A DNA stretch of 64,000 nt, taken from the NCBI RefSeq assembly GCF_001294335.1, contig NZ_LGKG01000079.1, positions 1 to 64,000 of the forward strand, read 5' to 3'. Shown piece by piece: positions 33,515 through 43,377 of this stretch. Source of the DNA: Streptomyces chattanoogensis (GTDB lineage: Bacteria > Actinomycetota > Actinomycetes > Streptomycetales > Streptomycetaceae). The position numbers and the translations under genes were made by a program. Positions within the stretch are counted from its first letter, which is position 1, and each line of letters opens with the position of its first letter. Under the pieces are notes generated by a model. That model was not told the DNA's origin. It saw nothing but the letters and a program-made list of their open reading frames with translations, and did not search any database.

Positions 33515-36355
33515 TCACCACCCCCCGCGGTGCTCCCAATGGTTGAGGAGGTCCTCCGGAGACTCCTCCTCCGAGGACAGGGCGTCGGGACCGACCGCCT
33601 GAGCGGCCCAGATCGTCTTGCCCCTCGGGGAGTACCGGGTACCCCATTGCTCGGCGAACTGCGCGACGAGGAAGAGGCCGCGGCCTTCTTCGTCGGTGTC
33701 CTTCGCCTGGCGGATGTGCGGGGAGGTGCTGCTGCCGTCGGAGACCTCGCAGATCAGGGTCCGGGTGTGCAGCAGCCGCACGTGGATGGGCTCGGCGCCG
33801 TAGCGAATGGCGTTGGTGATCAGTTCGCTGAGGATGAGCTCGGTGCCGAAGGCGATGTCCTGCAGACCCCAGTCCGCCAACTGGCGGACGCAGTCGTTAC
33901 GGACCGGGCCCACCGCCGCCGGGTCCCGAGCCACGTCCCACTCCGCGACGTGCGCCGGGTCCAGCCGCCGGGTCCGTGCCACCAGCAGCGCGACATCGTC
34001 GGCGGCCCTGGCGGGCAGCAGGGATTGCATGACCGTGGCGCAGGTGTCGTCCGGCGTACGGTCCGTCCCGGCGAGCGCCGCACGCAGCGCTTCCAGTCCC
34101 ACGTCCAGGTCGCGGCTGCGGTTCTCGACCAGCCCGTCGGTGTAGAGCACCAGCCGGGAGCCCTCCGGCAGCGACAGCTCGACGGTCTCGAAGGGCAGGC
34201 CGGTGCCCAGACCCAGCGGCGGGGAGACCGGAGGTTCCAGGAACTCCACCCTCCCGTCGGGGTGGGCCACGGCCGGCGGCAGATGGCCGGCCGTGGCCAC
34301 GGTGACCCGCCCGGAGACCGAGTCGTAGACGACGTACAGACAGGTGGCGCCGGTGATCGCCGGTCCCGACTCGGTGTCCTCGTCCTGGACGTCGATGCGG
34401 GTCACCAGCTCATCCAGATGGCGCAGCAGTTCGTCGGGGGAGAGGTCCAGGGCCGAGAAGTTGTGCACGGCGATGCGCAGCCGGCCCATGGTGGCGGCCG
34501 CGTGCAGGCCGTGTCCGACCACGTCACCGATGACCAGCGCCACCCGGGCGCCGGGCAGCGGGATGACGTCGAACCAGTCCCCGCCCACTCCCGCCTGGGC
34601 GGGGAGATAACGGTGCGCCACCTCCAGGGCGTCCTGGTCGGGCAGGCCGCGCGGCATCAGGCTGCGCTGGAGCGTCATCGCCATCGTGCGTTCGCGGGTG
34701 TAGCGCCGGGCGTTGTCGAGCCCCACCGCGGCCCGCCCCGCCAGTTCCTCGGCGAAGGACAGGTCCTCGTCGTCGAACGGCGGGGAACTCCCCGACCGCC
34801 AGAAATCCACCAGCCCCAGCACCACTCCCCGGGCCCGCAGCGGCACGACCGCCAGGGAGTGCACGCCGTGCTCCAGGATGCGCCGGGCGCGTTCCGGGTC
34901 CTGGGACCGCCAGCCGGAGGAGCCGGCCAGGTCCGGTTCCACCACGGAACGGCCCTGGTCCAGACTCGTCGCCATCGGGGTGCCCGGGACGAACGGGATC
35001 AGCTCGCCGACGGGGTAGAGCGGATGGTCCGCCGCCAGCCCGGCGATGGCCGTCCGGCGCAGCTCGGTGCCCGCCACCGCCGGCTCCTCGCCCTTCAGGA
35101 CCGGGTCCAGCAGCTGGACGGTGACGATGTCGGCGAACCGGGGGACCGCCACCTGCGCCAGTTCCTCGGAGGTGCGCTCGACGTTCAGCGTGGAGCCGAT
35201 CCTCACCCCGGCGTCGTAGAGGAGTCTCAACCGCTCCCGTGCCACCTCGGCGCGCCCGGACAGCCATCTCAGTTCGGTGGTGTCGCGCAGGGTCACCACG
35301 CTTCCCTGGTGGGCTCCGTGGCGGGCAGTGGACCGCTTGTTGAGGGCCAGCAGTCTGTCCTGGGCCAGGTGCACCTCGTCGGTGGCGGTCCGGTCCGACG
35401 CCAGGAGTTCGGCGGTACGGGGATCAAGCCCCAGGTCGCCGACATGGCGTCCCTCCGCGTCCGCCGACAGGTCCAGCAGCCGCCGTGCCTCGTCGTTGGC
35501 CAGCAGGAGCCGACCGTCGCGGCCGACGATGAGGACGCCCTCCCGCACCGCGTGCAGGACCGCATCGTGGTGCTCGTACATCCGGGTCATCTCGGCCGGT
35601 CCCAGACCGTGGGTCTGCCGGCGCAGCCGACGGCTCACCAGCCCCGCGCCGCCTCCGGCGAGAGCCAGCGCCCCGACGGCGGTGCCCAGGAAGAGGGGCA
35701 GCTGCTGGTTGACCGATTTCTGCACCTTCTCCACGGTGACGGGTGCGGAGACGATGGCGATGACCCTGCCCGAGGAGTCCTTGACGGGGGCCGCAGAGAT
35801 CACGGAGAGGCCCAGGGCGCCCTCGAAGGTCCTGGTGAAGGGCTTGCCCCGGGCGGCGTCGGCGTACGGGCCGATGACGTGCTTGCCGATCTGCCGCGGA
35901 TCGCTGTGGGTGAGGGTGATCCCGTCGAGCTTGTACACGATGAGGGCGTCGACGCCGGAGGCCTTCCGGGCCGCCTCGGCGAGCGGCTGGAGCTTCGCGG
36001 TCGGATTCTTGCTGTTCAGCGCGTCCTGGAGACCCCAGGAGTGCGCGAAGGACTCAGCGGCGGCGAGCGTCCGGTGCCGGGCGTCGGTCATGGTGTCCCG
36101 CCGGGCCTGGACGACGATGGCCACCGCTGCCGCCGCGACGAGCAGCACCACGAGCACCAGCTGGAGGAGGAAGACTTCCCGGGCGACACTGCGCGTGGCC
36201 AACGAGGACCGCGTGTGCTGCGGACCGCCGGCACCCGCAGGCCGTTCGTCCTGCGGGTCGCCGGTGCCGCTCCCGGCACGGGGCATGCCCGGAGCAGCGG
36301 AACGGCCGGGCGCGCCGCTCAGCCAACGCCGGAAACGACCCGAATGTACGGTCAT
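33515..36355 (-). CDS. Multi-domain SpoIIE phosphatase (Cache-PAS-GAF-PP2C-HATPase)
   Basis: The 946-residue protein is a membrane-bound signalling switch. Order: cytoplasmic tail, helix 1 (61-82), an extracellular sensor (about 85-215, single-Cache-like, with HSDPRQIGKHVIGPY), helix 2 (219-240), PAS (about 258-360), GAF (about 385-550), a PP2C-type SpoIIE phosphatase domain with GGDWFDVIPL and GDVVGHGLHAA as metal-binding signatures, then a HATPase_c anti-sigma-like kinase domain with SELITNAIRYG and GRGLFLVAQFAEQWG. Carrying both phosphatase and kinase-like domains, it probably resets an anti-sigma-factor-antagonist in a SigB-like partner-switching pathway. The external ligand is unknown. 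Confidence 0.93.
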   Translation of the reverse strand: MTVHSGRFRRWLSGAPGRSAAPGMPRAGSGTGDPQDERPAGAGGPQHTRSSLATRSVAREVFLLQLVLVVLLVAAAAVAIVVQARRDTMTDARHRTLAAAESFAHSWGLQDALNSKNPTAKLQPLAEAARKASGVDALIVYKLDGITLTHSDPRQIGKHVIGPYADAARGKPFTRTFEGALGLSVISAAPVKDSSGRVIAIVSAPVTVEKVQKSVNQQLPLFLGTAVGALALAGGGAGLVSRRLRRQTHGLGPAEMTRMYEHHDAVLHAVREGVLIVGRDGRLLLANDEARRLLDLSADAEGRHVGDLGLDPRTAELLASDRTATDEVHLAQDRLLALNKRSTARHGAHQGSVVTLRDTTELRWLSGRAEVARERLRLLYDAGVRIGSTLNVERTSEELAQVAVPRFADIVTVQLLDPVLKGEEPAVAGTELRRTAIAGLAADHPLYPVGELIPFVPGTPMATSLDQGRSVVEPDLAGSSGWRSQDPERARRILEHGVHSLAVVPLRARGVVLGLVDFWRSGSSPPFDDEDLSFAEELAGRAAVGLDNARRYTRERTMAMTLQRSLMPRGLPDQDALEVAHRYLPAQAGVGGDWFDVIPLPGARVALVIGDVVGHGLHAAATMGRLRIAVHNFSALDLSPDELLRHLDELVTRIDVQDEDTESGPAITGATCLYVVYDSVSGRVTVATAGHLPPAVAHPDGRVEFLEPPVSPPLGLGTGLPFETVELSLPEGSRLVLYTDGLVENRSRDLDVGLEALRAALAGTDRTPDDTCATVMQSLLPARAADDVALLVARTRRLDPAHVAEWDVARDPAAVGPVRNDCVRQLADWGLQDIAFGTELILSELITNAIRYGAEPIHVRLLHTRTLICEVSDGSSTSPHIRQAKDTDEEGRGLFLVAQFAEQWGTRYSPRGKTIWAAQAVGPDALSSEEESPEDLLNHWEHRGGW

Positions 36356-36943
36356 GGTTCATTTTTATCCTGCTGCGCCCAGGCACGGGCAAGGCGTGTC
36401 GCCGGGGCGTGTGCGGCGGCCGGGTGGTGGCCGCACACGAGCGCCGTCCGGCGGGTCGGCCGGTGCGCGGGTGGGCTGGGGCTCGGGCACCGGGATGCCG
36501 TGACGGCACTGTGGGCGCCGTCCGGCAGGACTCGCGCAGCCACCGCGGCCGTGGCCGCCGCAGGCTGTCGCCTCCCGGCCTCCGGGGGATCGCCCGGTCG
36601 AGCCGGTCCATCGGGGGAGCGATGCAGCGTGGTCCGGCGCGGACACTCCGGGCCGCCGGAGCTCCTGGACCGAGCAGGGTGCCTGCTGAGCCCGCTCCAG
36701 GTCGAACAGCCTGGCGCCGAGGATGTCGCCGCCCGATGGGTCCATGTGCCGGGACGGGGCATCGCGCGGGGCCTTCAGGTGCACTGCACCAAGTCCGAGG
36801 CGGCAGAGGTAACTTGACGAACGATCAGCTCGAACTCGCAGCCTGGACGGGTCCGTACGCTCGCCGCCTTCCCCCTGCCTCGGCGCTCATCGTGAGCGTA
36901 CATCCTGGCCCTATGGCGTGGATCACAGTACAGAAATGTCACT
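36356..36943. other. 588-bp region with no gene
   Basis: This GC-rich stretch upstream of the SpoIIE gene has long antisense frames that continue from that gene and are not coding. I see no recognisable motif. A TTGACG at about 36812 could be a -35 box for the downstream remnant. Confidence 0.45.
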
Positions 36944-36946
36944 TGA

Positions 36947-37273
36947 TCTCCGCAGTTTCTTCATCAAGGATCCAGCTCGGCCAATTCCGGCACCGCGATC
37001 GCGAGGAGTGTGACCGGGGGAGGCGCTACCGCGTGGTCCCCGGCGGGGGGTTCCGCCGGCAAGATCGCCGTCAAGGACGGCAGCGACGACGGTGACCCGG
37101 CCAAGGCGGAGTACTACCGCCACGACAGCGCCGGCACCAAGCGCACCTTGTGGAACAAGAGCGGTCCCGGCACGACTTCTTACTCGGGTGACGGGTCCAA
37201 GATCATCAAGTTCAAGGCCTGCCACGAGAACGACTGGGACGACGACGACTGCTCCGGCTGGGTCGCTCCCTGA
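36947..37273 (+). pseudogene. Remnant of a small secreted protein (signal peptide lost)
   Basis: The frame is open from 36947 to TGA 37273 and reads SSANSGTAIARSVTGGG, continuing through GKIAVKDGSDDGDPAKAEYY and KIIKFKACHENDWDDDDCSG. This looks like the mature part of a small secreted Streptomyces protein with two cysteines (one disulfide) and an acidic tail. A stop codon (36944) precedes it and there is no signal peptide. The only starts, such as GTG 37010, would yield an 87-residue protein without export signal. I treat it as truncated at the 5' end. Confidence 0.5.
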
Positions 37274-37291
37274 GGGCTGATGTAGGTCTCT

Positions 37292-38863
37292 TTGCTGATC
37301 GCCCTGGGGGTGCTGACAGGCGTCCCGGCGTTGGCGCTGCTGGCCGTCGCCGCACGTGTCGGCTCGCGCCCCCACGAACGCCGCATCGGACTGCTGGCGA
37401 CGCTCGGAGCGACCCGGCGAGACCGTGCGGTCGTCACCATGGGCGAGGCGGCTCTGCCTGCCGCAGCCGGGACCGCGCTGGCGGTCCTTCCGATGCTCGC
37501 GGCGATGACCACGGACCTCAGGATTCCCCCCACCGGCTATCTGCTGAACAGCAGCGATCTGCGGGCGGTATGGCCCATGTCGGTCGCCGCTCTGATCCTT
37601 TCCTTCACGCTCACCGTCGCCACGGTCGTTCTGTTGCACCGAGCAGCACGCCACCACTCCGCCACGCAGGCCCAGTTGTCCGTGTCCGGGGCTCCGCGAT
37701 GGCGGACGGTCGGATGTGGTCTGGGCGTTGCCGCCGTCGCGTTCAGCCAGTACCTCATGGGTCAGGCCGCCCTCTTGGTGTTCGCCGGCGGTACGGTCGT
37801 CATGTGGGCGCTGCTGCCTTCCGCGGCCACCGCGGCCGTCCGGGTACTGGGGGACAAACTCGCGGCACGCGGGTTCCGCGCCGGCCGTGCCGGTCAACTG
37901 ATCGGCGGACGATGGACGGTCGCGCACCCCGGTGTCGTGGTCCGGCCGGCCGTCGCCCTGTGCATCGGACTCGGGCTCGTCTGCCAACTCCAGATAGGGA
38001 ACAGCCACCTCGGGGACAAGGCCGCCGCGGCGCGCGCCACTGAGGCACGTGTCCAAGACAGCGTGCTCAGCGTCCAGAGCCGTGATCTCACCCCGTCGCT
38101 GATCGAGGAGTTCACGCGCTCCCTCCCGGCAGGCTCCCGCGTCCTTGCCCTGAACACAGATGTCGACCAGCAGGGAGCGCTCCTCCAGGGGACCTGCCGT
38201 ACGTGGCGATCGTTGAGCCTTCCCTGCCCCACCAGGCCGGTGACGGTCACCGGTGACGACGACCGCATGACCGAGATCGGCCACTGGTACGGGCCCCATC
38301 TGCGCATGCAGGTTGCTTCGTCCCCACCGCATCTCGACAGGCTTCGCGGCTCACTTGTGGTGATCACCAGCGGCCCGGGCCGGCGTGCCCAGGTGGAGAG
38401 GGCGGCATACGCACTGGTGCCGACGGTGAACGTGGAAACACTGGGCGAAACCTGGCTGGTCGGCGCCGGGAACAAGGCCCGGCTGAACAACTGGGTCGTG
38501 CTGTTCGGGGCCACGGGGCTCGCCCTCCTGCTGCTGGCCGGTGGTCTGAGCGCGGCTGCGGAGTTCGTGCGGGCGCGACGCCCCCTGGCGCCGCTGGTCG
38601 CCCTGACGGGCAGTCACCAGGTCTACCGATCGGCGGCCTTGTGGCACCTGACCGTCCCCCTGCTGATCTCCACCGTCGTCGCCGCCGTCGTCACCGCCTG
38701 GCACGCCGGGTTCCTGACGGCCGTGGTGGGGAACGGAGGATTCTCCTGGGATCTGCTCGCCACCGCGATGTGTGCCGGGGCCCTGCTGGCGGTGGCAGCC
38801 GGAATCCTGGGCGGCCGGGTCCCGAGCGGGGCCGCTCAGCGAGGGCCGTCGGCAGATGACTGA
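37292..38863 (+). CDS. FtsX-like ABC permease, 5'-truncated
   Basis: The 523-residue frame contains membrane helices and FtsX-permease signatures: RPHERRIGLLATLGATRRDRAV near the start and AEFVRARRPLAPLVALTGSHQVYRSAALWHL near the end. It ends in a final pair of helices (LLISTVVAAVVTAWH; LLATAMCAGALLAVAAG). FtsX/MacB-like permeases of this two-repeat class are normally about 750-850 residues, with an N-terminal helix and large extracellular domain before the first FtsX repeat. That front part is missing, and the frame begins 18 bases after the preceding remnant. No ATP-binding partner is adjacent. A deletion probably fused the remnant at 36947 to this gene. Confidence 0.65.
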   Translation: MLIALGVLTGVPALALLAVAARVGSRPHERRIGLLATLGATRRDRAVVTMGEAALPAAAGTALAVLPMLAAMTTDLRIPPTGYLLNSSDLRAVWPMSVAALILSFTLTVATVVLLHRAARHHSATQAQLSVSGAPRWRTVGCGLGVAAVAFSQYLMGQAALLVFAGGTVVMWALLPSAATAAVRVLGDKLAARGFRAGRAGQLIGGRWTVAHPGVVVRPAVALCIGLGLVCQLQIGNSHLGDKAAAARATEARVQDSVLSVQSRDLTPSLIEEFTRSLPAGSRVLALNTDVDQQGALLQGTCRTWRSLSLPCPTRPVTVTGDDDRMTEIGHWYGPHLRMQVASSPPHLDRLRGSLVVITSGPGRRAQVERAAYALVPTVNVETLGETWLVGAGNKARLNNWVVLFGATGLALLLLAGGLSAAAEFVRARRPLAPLVALTGSHQVYRSAALWHLTVPLLISTVVAAVVTAWHAGFLTAVVGNGGFSWDLLATAMCAGALLAVAAGILGGRVPSGAAQRGPSADD

Positions 38864-39079
38864 GCCGCCGCTCGGGGAGGCGGACGGGAGTGTCTGCATG
38901 TCCGATTCCGCTTCCGTTTCCGCTTCCGCGATGTGGCCGCGGCGCGCGGCAGCCCCTTGGTACTGCGGCAGCCCCCGGCGCTCGTCCGAGGCCTCGTGGT
39001 GGTTGATGACCCCTCTGGGTAGATAGCGGCTGAGCGCCGATCCGACCAGGCGCCAAGCCGCTGCCCTCAGGAGTCCGTC

Positions 39080-40603
39080 ATGCTTCTGCGCCGCGTCGCC
39101 ACGACCCTCGCCCTGGGTGTGGTCCTGCTGTCCGCCATACCCGCCGCGGCGCTGGAGGCGTCCGGACGAACGGCCGTCCGGGCCGCGCCGCCGGTCCCCC
39201 CGGCCGCGCCGTCGGCCGCCCGGCACGGAAAAGTCGCTGCCTGGCCCCTGCCCTCCGGCACCGTCACTTCGCCCGACGGCCGTACGTACCTCACCGACCG
39301 GCACGGCCGCGTCCTGCAGCTGCGCGGCCTCAACCTCGGCAAGACCGACACCGTCACCGAGGAGCGCGTCGCACGGTTGGCGAGCGACGGCTTTGACGTG
39401 ATGAGGCTCAACATCCAGTGGGAGAAGGTCGAACCGCACCAGGGACGCTACGACACCGGCTATCTGCGCTACCTCGACCGGGTCCTGGGCTGGGCCGACC
39501 GCCACCGGGTGCGGGTGCTGGTCGACTGGCATCAGGACGTCTTCGGCCCGGCGTTCGGGCACAACGGCATCCCCATCTGGGCCACCCGCACCGACGGACT
39601 GCCCTTCGAACCCCACCCCGACGACTGGTTCGCGGACTACTTCCAGCCCGCCGTACAGGCCGCCTTCACCCACCTGTACGACGACCCCGACCTGCGCGCC
39701 GCCCAGACCGCCGTCTACGCCAAGGTTGCGGCCGTGCTGCGCGAACACCGCTCCCTGCTGGGCTACGACCTGTTCAACGAGCCGTTCGGGCCGATTCCCG
39801 GTGACCCGGCCAACCCCGATGACCAGATCAAGGCATCTGCCGCCCTGGAGCGCGGCCGGTTGGCGGCCATGTACCGGCGGCTGATCGACGCCGTCCGCTC
39901 CGCCGACCCCGACGCGTGGCTCCTCGTCGAACCCACCGTCCTGGTCGGCCAGGGCGTCCCCACCAGCCTGCCCGGCTTCGATGACCCGCGGCCCGGCGCG
40001 GACCGGCTCGGCTACGCCCCGCACTACTACGACACCGCCGTCGAATCGGGCGCCGACTGGGACCCCTCGGGCCGCTTCATCGAGAACTACGAATCCGCCA
40101 TCGGCGGCTACCCCGTCGCCCACCGGCTGCCGGTGCTGGTCGGCGAATGGGGGCCGCCGCAGGCCGTCACCCCCGGAAACGCAGAGCTGATACGGCGTCA
40201 AATGTCCTCCATGGACCGCTTCGCCTCGGGCTGGACCCTGTGGTACGGCTGCCGTGCCGACAACGGCGGCGGCTACTGCGCTTACGACCGCGACGGCAGC
40301 CCCGCCCCCGGAAAGGAGCCGGCCTTCGCCCCGTACGCGCCGGCGGTGGCGGGCATCCCGGGCGCCGAGCACTACGACCCGGCAACCCGGACCTACACCT
40401 TCACCCTGACCGCCAACCGCACCACACCACGCGCCTGGACGCTGCTCTCCCTGCCTGCCACCGCCTTCCCCGACGGAGCGAGGGTGTCCGTCACCGGGGC
40501 GGGCTCGCCCGTAGTGGTGGCCCACCGTCCTGGCGAGACCAGGCTGCTGCTCCCGGCAGCGCGGCCGGGAGCGACTGTGCGGGTGACGGCAACGGCCCGC
40601 TGA
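39080..40603 (+). CDS. Secreted endoglycoceramidase-like glycoside hydrolase (GH5)
   Basis: The 507-residue protein has a signal peptide (residues 4-25). Its GH5 TIM barrel matches endoglycoceramidases: LRGLNLGKTD, VMRLNIQWEKVEP, VDWHQDVFGPAFG, acid/base Glu234 in FNEPFG, and nucleophile Glu356 in LVGEWGPP. A small C-terminal beta domain (about 400-500) follows, as in family members. These enzymes cut the link between a glycan and ceramide in glycosphingolipids, and related Streptomyces enzymes act on steryl or lipid glycosides. The ATG at 39080 follows CAGGAG. It appears monocistronic. Confidence 0.9.
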   Translation: MLLRRVATTLALGVVLLSAIPAAALEASGRTAVRAAPPVPPAAPSAARHGKVAAWPLPSGTVTSPDGRTYLTDRHGRVLQLRGLNLGKTDTVTEERVARLASDGFDVMRLNIQWEKVEPHQGRYDTGYLRYLDRVLGWADRHRVRVLVDWHQDVFGPAFGHNGIPIWATRTDGLPFEPHPDDWFADYFQPAVQAAFTHLYDDPDLRAAQTAVYAKVAAVLREHRSLLGYDLFNEPFGPIPGDPANPDDQIKASAALERGRLAAMYRRLIDAVRSADPDAWLLVEPTVLVGQGVPTSLPGFDDPRPGADRLGYAPHYYDTAVESGADWDPSGRFIENYESAIGGYPVAHRLPVLVGEWGPPQAVTPGNAELIRRQMSSMDRFASGWTLWYGCRADNGGGYCAYDRDGSPAPGKEPAFAPYAPAVAGIPGAEHYDPATRTYTFTLTANRTTPRAWTLLSLPATAFPDGARVSVTGAGSPVVVAHRPGETRLLLPAARPGATVRVTATAR

Positions 40604-40678
40604 CCGGGACGCCGACAGTCGACGGGCAGCCGATGGCTGTCGCACGGCATTGCGCGAGGGGGCGATGGGCCCACGAGG

Positions 40679-41539
40679 TCACTCCGTGCACGCGACGGCG
40701 TCGGACGACATGCACACCGTGTCGCCCAGTTCGATGCGCCCCGGCCGGATCACCTGGGCATATACGCCGGCGCACGGCTCGGGCGGACGTCCGGGCATCG
40801 CGACGATGCGGTGGTGTTCGGCGAGGCTGCGCAGGGCGGCTTTGTCCTGGGGCAGCGCGCCGTGCGCGAGGGTCGGGACGGCGCAGCGGGGGGTGGAGGC
40901 CACCACGCGGAGGATGAGCCGGTCGCCGATGCTCAGTTCGCTGCCCACCCAGGCATGGTCGGTGAAGCCCACACCGTCCGTCTTGATGACGATGTTGGGA
41001 CGGTAGCGCTCTGCCTCTACGGTCCCACGGGGGCTGAGCGCGGCCACTTGGCGCAGGGTGGAGGTGCTCATCAGGTGTATCGGGGCGAAGTCGAAGAATG
41101 TGCCGGCGGGCGCCAGCGAGCCGAACTGCAGGACGTCCGCCCGGACCTCGGCATCGAGGCCTTCTCGGAGCACCTCCTCCGGTACGGAACGGTCGAGCAT
41201 GCCTTGTGACGGCAGCGTGTCGGTCAGCGTGACGTCCCGGCCGAGGGCGGCCGACAGAACGTCGTCGATGTCGGTGTCGTTGCTCCGGACCAGCTTGCCG
41301 TTCGGCAATGCGATACGTGGATGGCTCTGCTCCAGTGTCGCAGTGCACTTGAGCAGGTTCCTCCACAGCCGCGGATTCTTCGCGCTGGCGACCTTCCCCG
41401 AGGCCCGGTCGACGACCGCGAGACGCCGGTCTCCCGCCAGTCCGTGTTCGGTCACCGCTGTAGAGGGCACCGGTTCGCCAAGCATCGACTTGACCGGGTA
41501 GCGCCATAAAGATTCCACTGTGCCGAGTTCGTTCGTCAC
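40679..41539 (-). CDS. MOSC domain protein with MOSC N-terminal beta barrel
   Basis: The 286-residue protein has a MOSC_N beta-barrel (about 7-115, including LWRYPVKSMLGE and AGDRRLAVVD). The C-terminal MOSC domain (about 130-275) contains RPNIVIKTDG and a conserved cysteine in TPRCAVPT. MOSC proteins handle molybdenum-bound cofactors or transfer sulfur, reducing N-hydroxylated compounds in some cases. The start is GTG 41539, supported by AAGGAG nine bases upstream. It is a single-gene unit. Confidence 0.9.
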   Translation of the reverse strand: MTNELGTVESLWRYPVKSMLGEPVPSTAVTEHGLAGDRRLAVVDRASGKVASAKNPRLWRNLLKCTATLEQSHPRIALPNGKLVRSNDTDIDDVLSAALGRDVTLTDTLPSQGMLDRSVPEEVLREGLDAEVRADVLQFGSLAPAGTFFDFAPIHLMSTSTLRQVAALSPRGTVEAERYRPNIVIKTDGVGFTDHAWVGSELSIGDRLILRVVASTPRCAVPTLAHGALPQDKAALRSLAEHHRIVAMPGRPPEPCAGVYAQVIRPGRIELGDTVCMSSDAVACTE

Positions 41540-41763
41540 GGCGTCTCCTTCCTCTCCTTCGTCTTCTTTATCTTTTTCGTCTTCTTCATCGCGTTGCGAT
41601 TGTCGTGGCTCGATGATTCTTCGCGAACCACGCAGATCCCTCTATGTGATCAGGGTCTCCGGCGCCCTGGCTCTGTGACTGCCGACCGTGTTCGGTGGCG
41701 GCCGAAGATCCCGGCTCAGCGCACCCACCCGCCGCACCGCGAACCCAGGCGGCCGGCCGAGGG

Positions 41764-43227
41764 TCACGCGAACGAGACCAGGGCAACGGCCGTCGCCGCC
41801 AAGGCTGCGTATATCGCCGCTGCCACCCGCAGGCCGAAGCGCAACAGGCCGTGCTCCACGACGCCCGCGCTCTTCGCGGAGTTCCCGGCCACCGCCAGGA
41901 TCAGCATGATCATCGGGAGTGAGGTGAAGACGGCGTGGCCCGCCGCGCTGTTCTGCAGGGCCGCGAACCATACGTCGAGCCCGGCGCCGTGCGGGGCGAG
42001 GCGCTCCTGGAGCGGCATCATCAACGCGTTGCCGCCGACGTTGGAGCCGGTGATGAAGCCGCTGAGCATGCCGAGCGCAGGGGAGGCGAGCGCGGTGACC
42101 AGCGGCGGCGCCGCGGCGACCGCCGCCCCTACCTCCCCGATCATGCCGCTGTCCGCCATCAGCCGGCCGAGGGCGACGAACCCGGTCAGGGCCAGCAGCG
42201 GTCGGCCGGCACGGATCAGCGCGGCCCGGGCGTCCGGGCCGTGCGGTCGGCCCCGGTCCAGCAGCAGGGCGGCGGCCAGCAGGGGCAGGCCCGGCGAGGA
42301 CAGCAGCGCGAAGCTTGCGTTGCCCGCGTGCAGTTCCAAGGGCGGAACGCCGAGGGCTGCAGCCGCACGGGTGACGACGATGCCGCCGAGGACGAGGCCG
42401 TACGCCTGCAGGACCGCGCGCGGTGGCAACAGCCGACCGGCGGGACCGCTCCCCGCACCGGAGCGGGTCCGGCGGACGGCGCACAGCACCAGCCCCAACG
42501 TCGTGGTGAGCAGCCCGGCCAGGACACCGGTCGGCTGGACCACGCCCGCCCGGTTGAGCACCAGCAGCCCGAGCGAGAGCGCCCCGCCCGCGCCCGCGGC
42601 CACGACGGCCGTACGGAGCCGGTGTTGCGGGCGGGCCAGCAGCGCCGCCCAGACGGTCACCAGCGGAAAGACCAGGCTGCTGGTGACCGCGGTGGCGGTG
42701 CCCAGTACGGCTGTGTCCGTGCCGGTGAGCGCGGCGCCGATGACGGTGGCGAGGCCGAGGGTTCCCCACGGCATGATGTTCATGCCGAGCATCGCCTGCC
42801 GCAGCGCGGTCGCGGGCGGCGTGAGAGCGAGCAGCACCGGCACGGTGACCAGAAGCGAGACTCCGAAGCCGGTGAGCGCCTCCACCGTGGGGGCGATGCC
42901 CGCCACCACCAGGGCGACCTTCGCGGGGCCGGGCAGTGGTAGCCCGCGCACCCACTCCTGCAGCGACCGGTGTACCTCCCGGCGAGTGAGCACCTGGCTG
43001 AGGTAGACGCCGGGCAGCATGACCGCGGCGGCGTTGAGCACCAGCAGACCGGTTCCCCCGGCCGCTGCGGTCAACGCGCCTCCCGACAGAGTGAAGTCCG
43101 GCAGCCACCAGATCAGGACCGCCGCCATAGCGGCGCCCGCGAGCGCTGCCCAGTGCGCCGGCCGGCGCAGCCCCGTGATCATCCCCAGCACCAAGACGAG
43201 AGGGGAGACCGCTATTGCCCACACCAT
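41764..43227 (-). CDS. L-lactate permease-like transporter (LctP family)
   Basis: The 487-residue membrane protein has about 12-14 helices and family segments LTGFGVSLLVTVPVLLAL and LGMNIMPWGTLGLATVIGAA, as well as a late FITGSNVGGNALMMPLQE motif that resembles the substrate-loop glycine-rich region of LctP/GlcA permeases. These import lactate or glycolate with protons. It is a little shorter than the usual 530-590 residues. ATG 43227 (MVWAIAVSPL) is the best start, with AAAGG upstream. The next gene upstream on the same strand is an AraC regulator, and a small membrane protein lies beyond it. Confidence 0.75.
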   Translation of the reverse strand: MVWAIAVSPLVLVLGMITGLRRPAHWAALAGAAMAAVLIWWLPDFTLSGGALTAAAGGTGLLVLNAAAVMLPGVYLSQVLTRREVHRSLQEWVRGLPLPGPAKVALVVAGIAPTVEALTGFGVSLLVTVPVLLALTPPATALRQAMLGMNIMPWGTLGLATVIGAALTGTDTAVLGTATAVTSSLVFPLVTVWAALLARPQHRLRTAVVAAGAGGALSLGLLVLNRAGVVQPTGVLAGLLTTTLGLVLCAVRRTRSGAGSGPAGRLLPPRAVLQAYGLVLGGIVVTRAAAALGVPPLELHAGNASFALLSSPGLPLLAAALLLDRGRPHGPDARAALIRAGRPLLALTGFVALGRLMADSGMIGEVGAAVAAAPPLVTALASPALGMLSGFITGSNVGGNALMMPLQERLAPHGAGLDVWFAALQNSAAGHAVFTSLPMIMLILAVAGNSAKSAGVVEHGLLRFGLRVAAAIYAALAATAVALVSFA

Positions 43228-43377
43228 CGTTCCAGCCGCCTTTCGTTTCTCGTTCCACGGCTGAGACACAGCCTGGCCGCGCGACCGGCGGTGGTCTTGA
43301 ACAAAAGTCGCGGAACGACGAGCAGGGCCACGCACAGTCGACGGCCGCCCTCGTGGGACGACGTCGCACGCTGACGT

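Noticed and set aside
33530..36817. A very long open frame on the plus strand over the SpoIIE gene (more than 1000 codons).
   Set aside because: It is the antisense shadow of the GC-rich phosphatase gene. The translation is dominated by Gly, Arg, Gln and His without domain motifs, whereas the minus strand has clear PAS, GAF, SpoIIE and HATPase segments.
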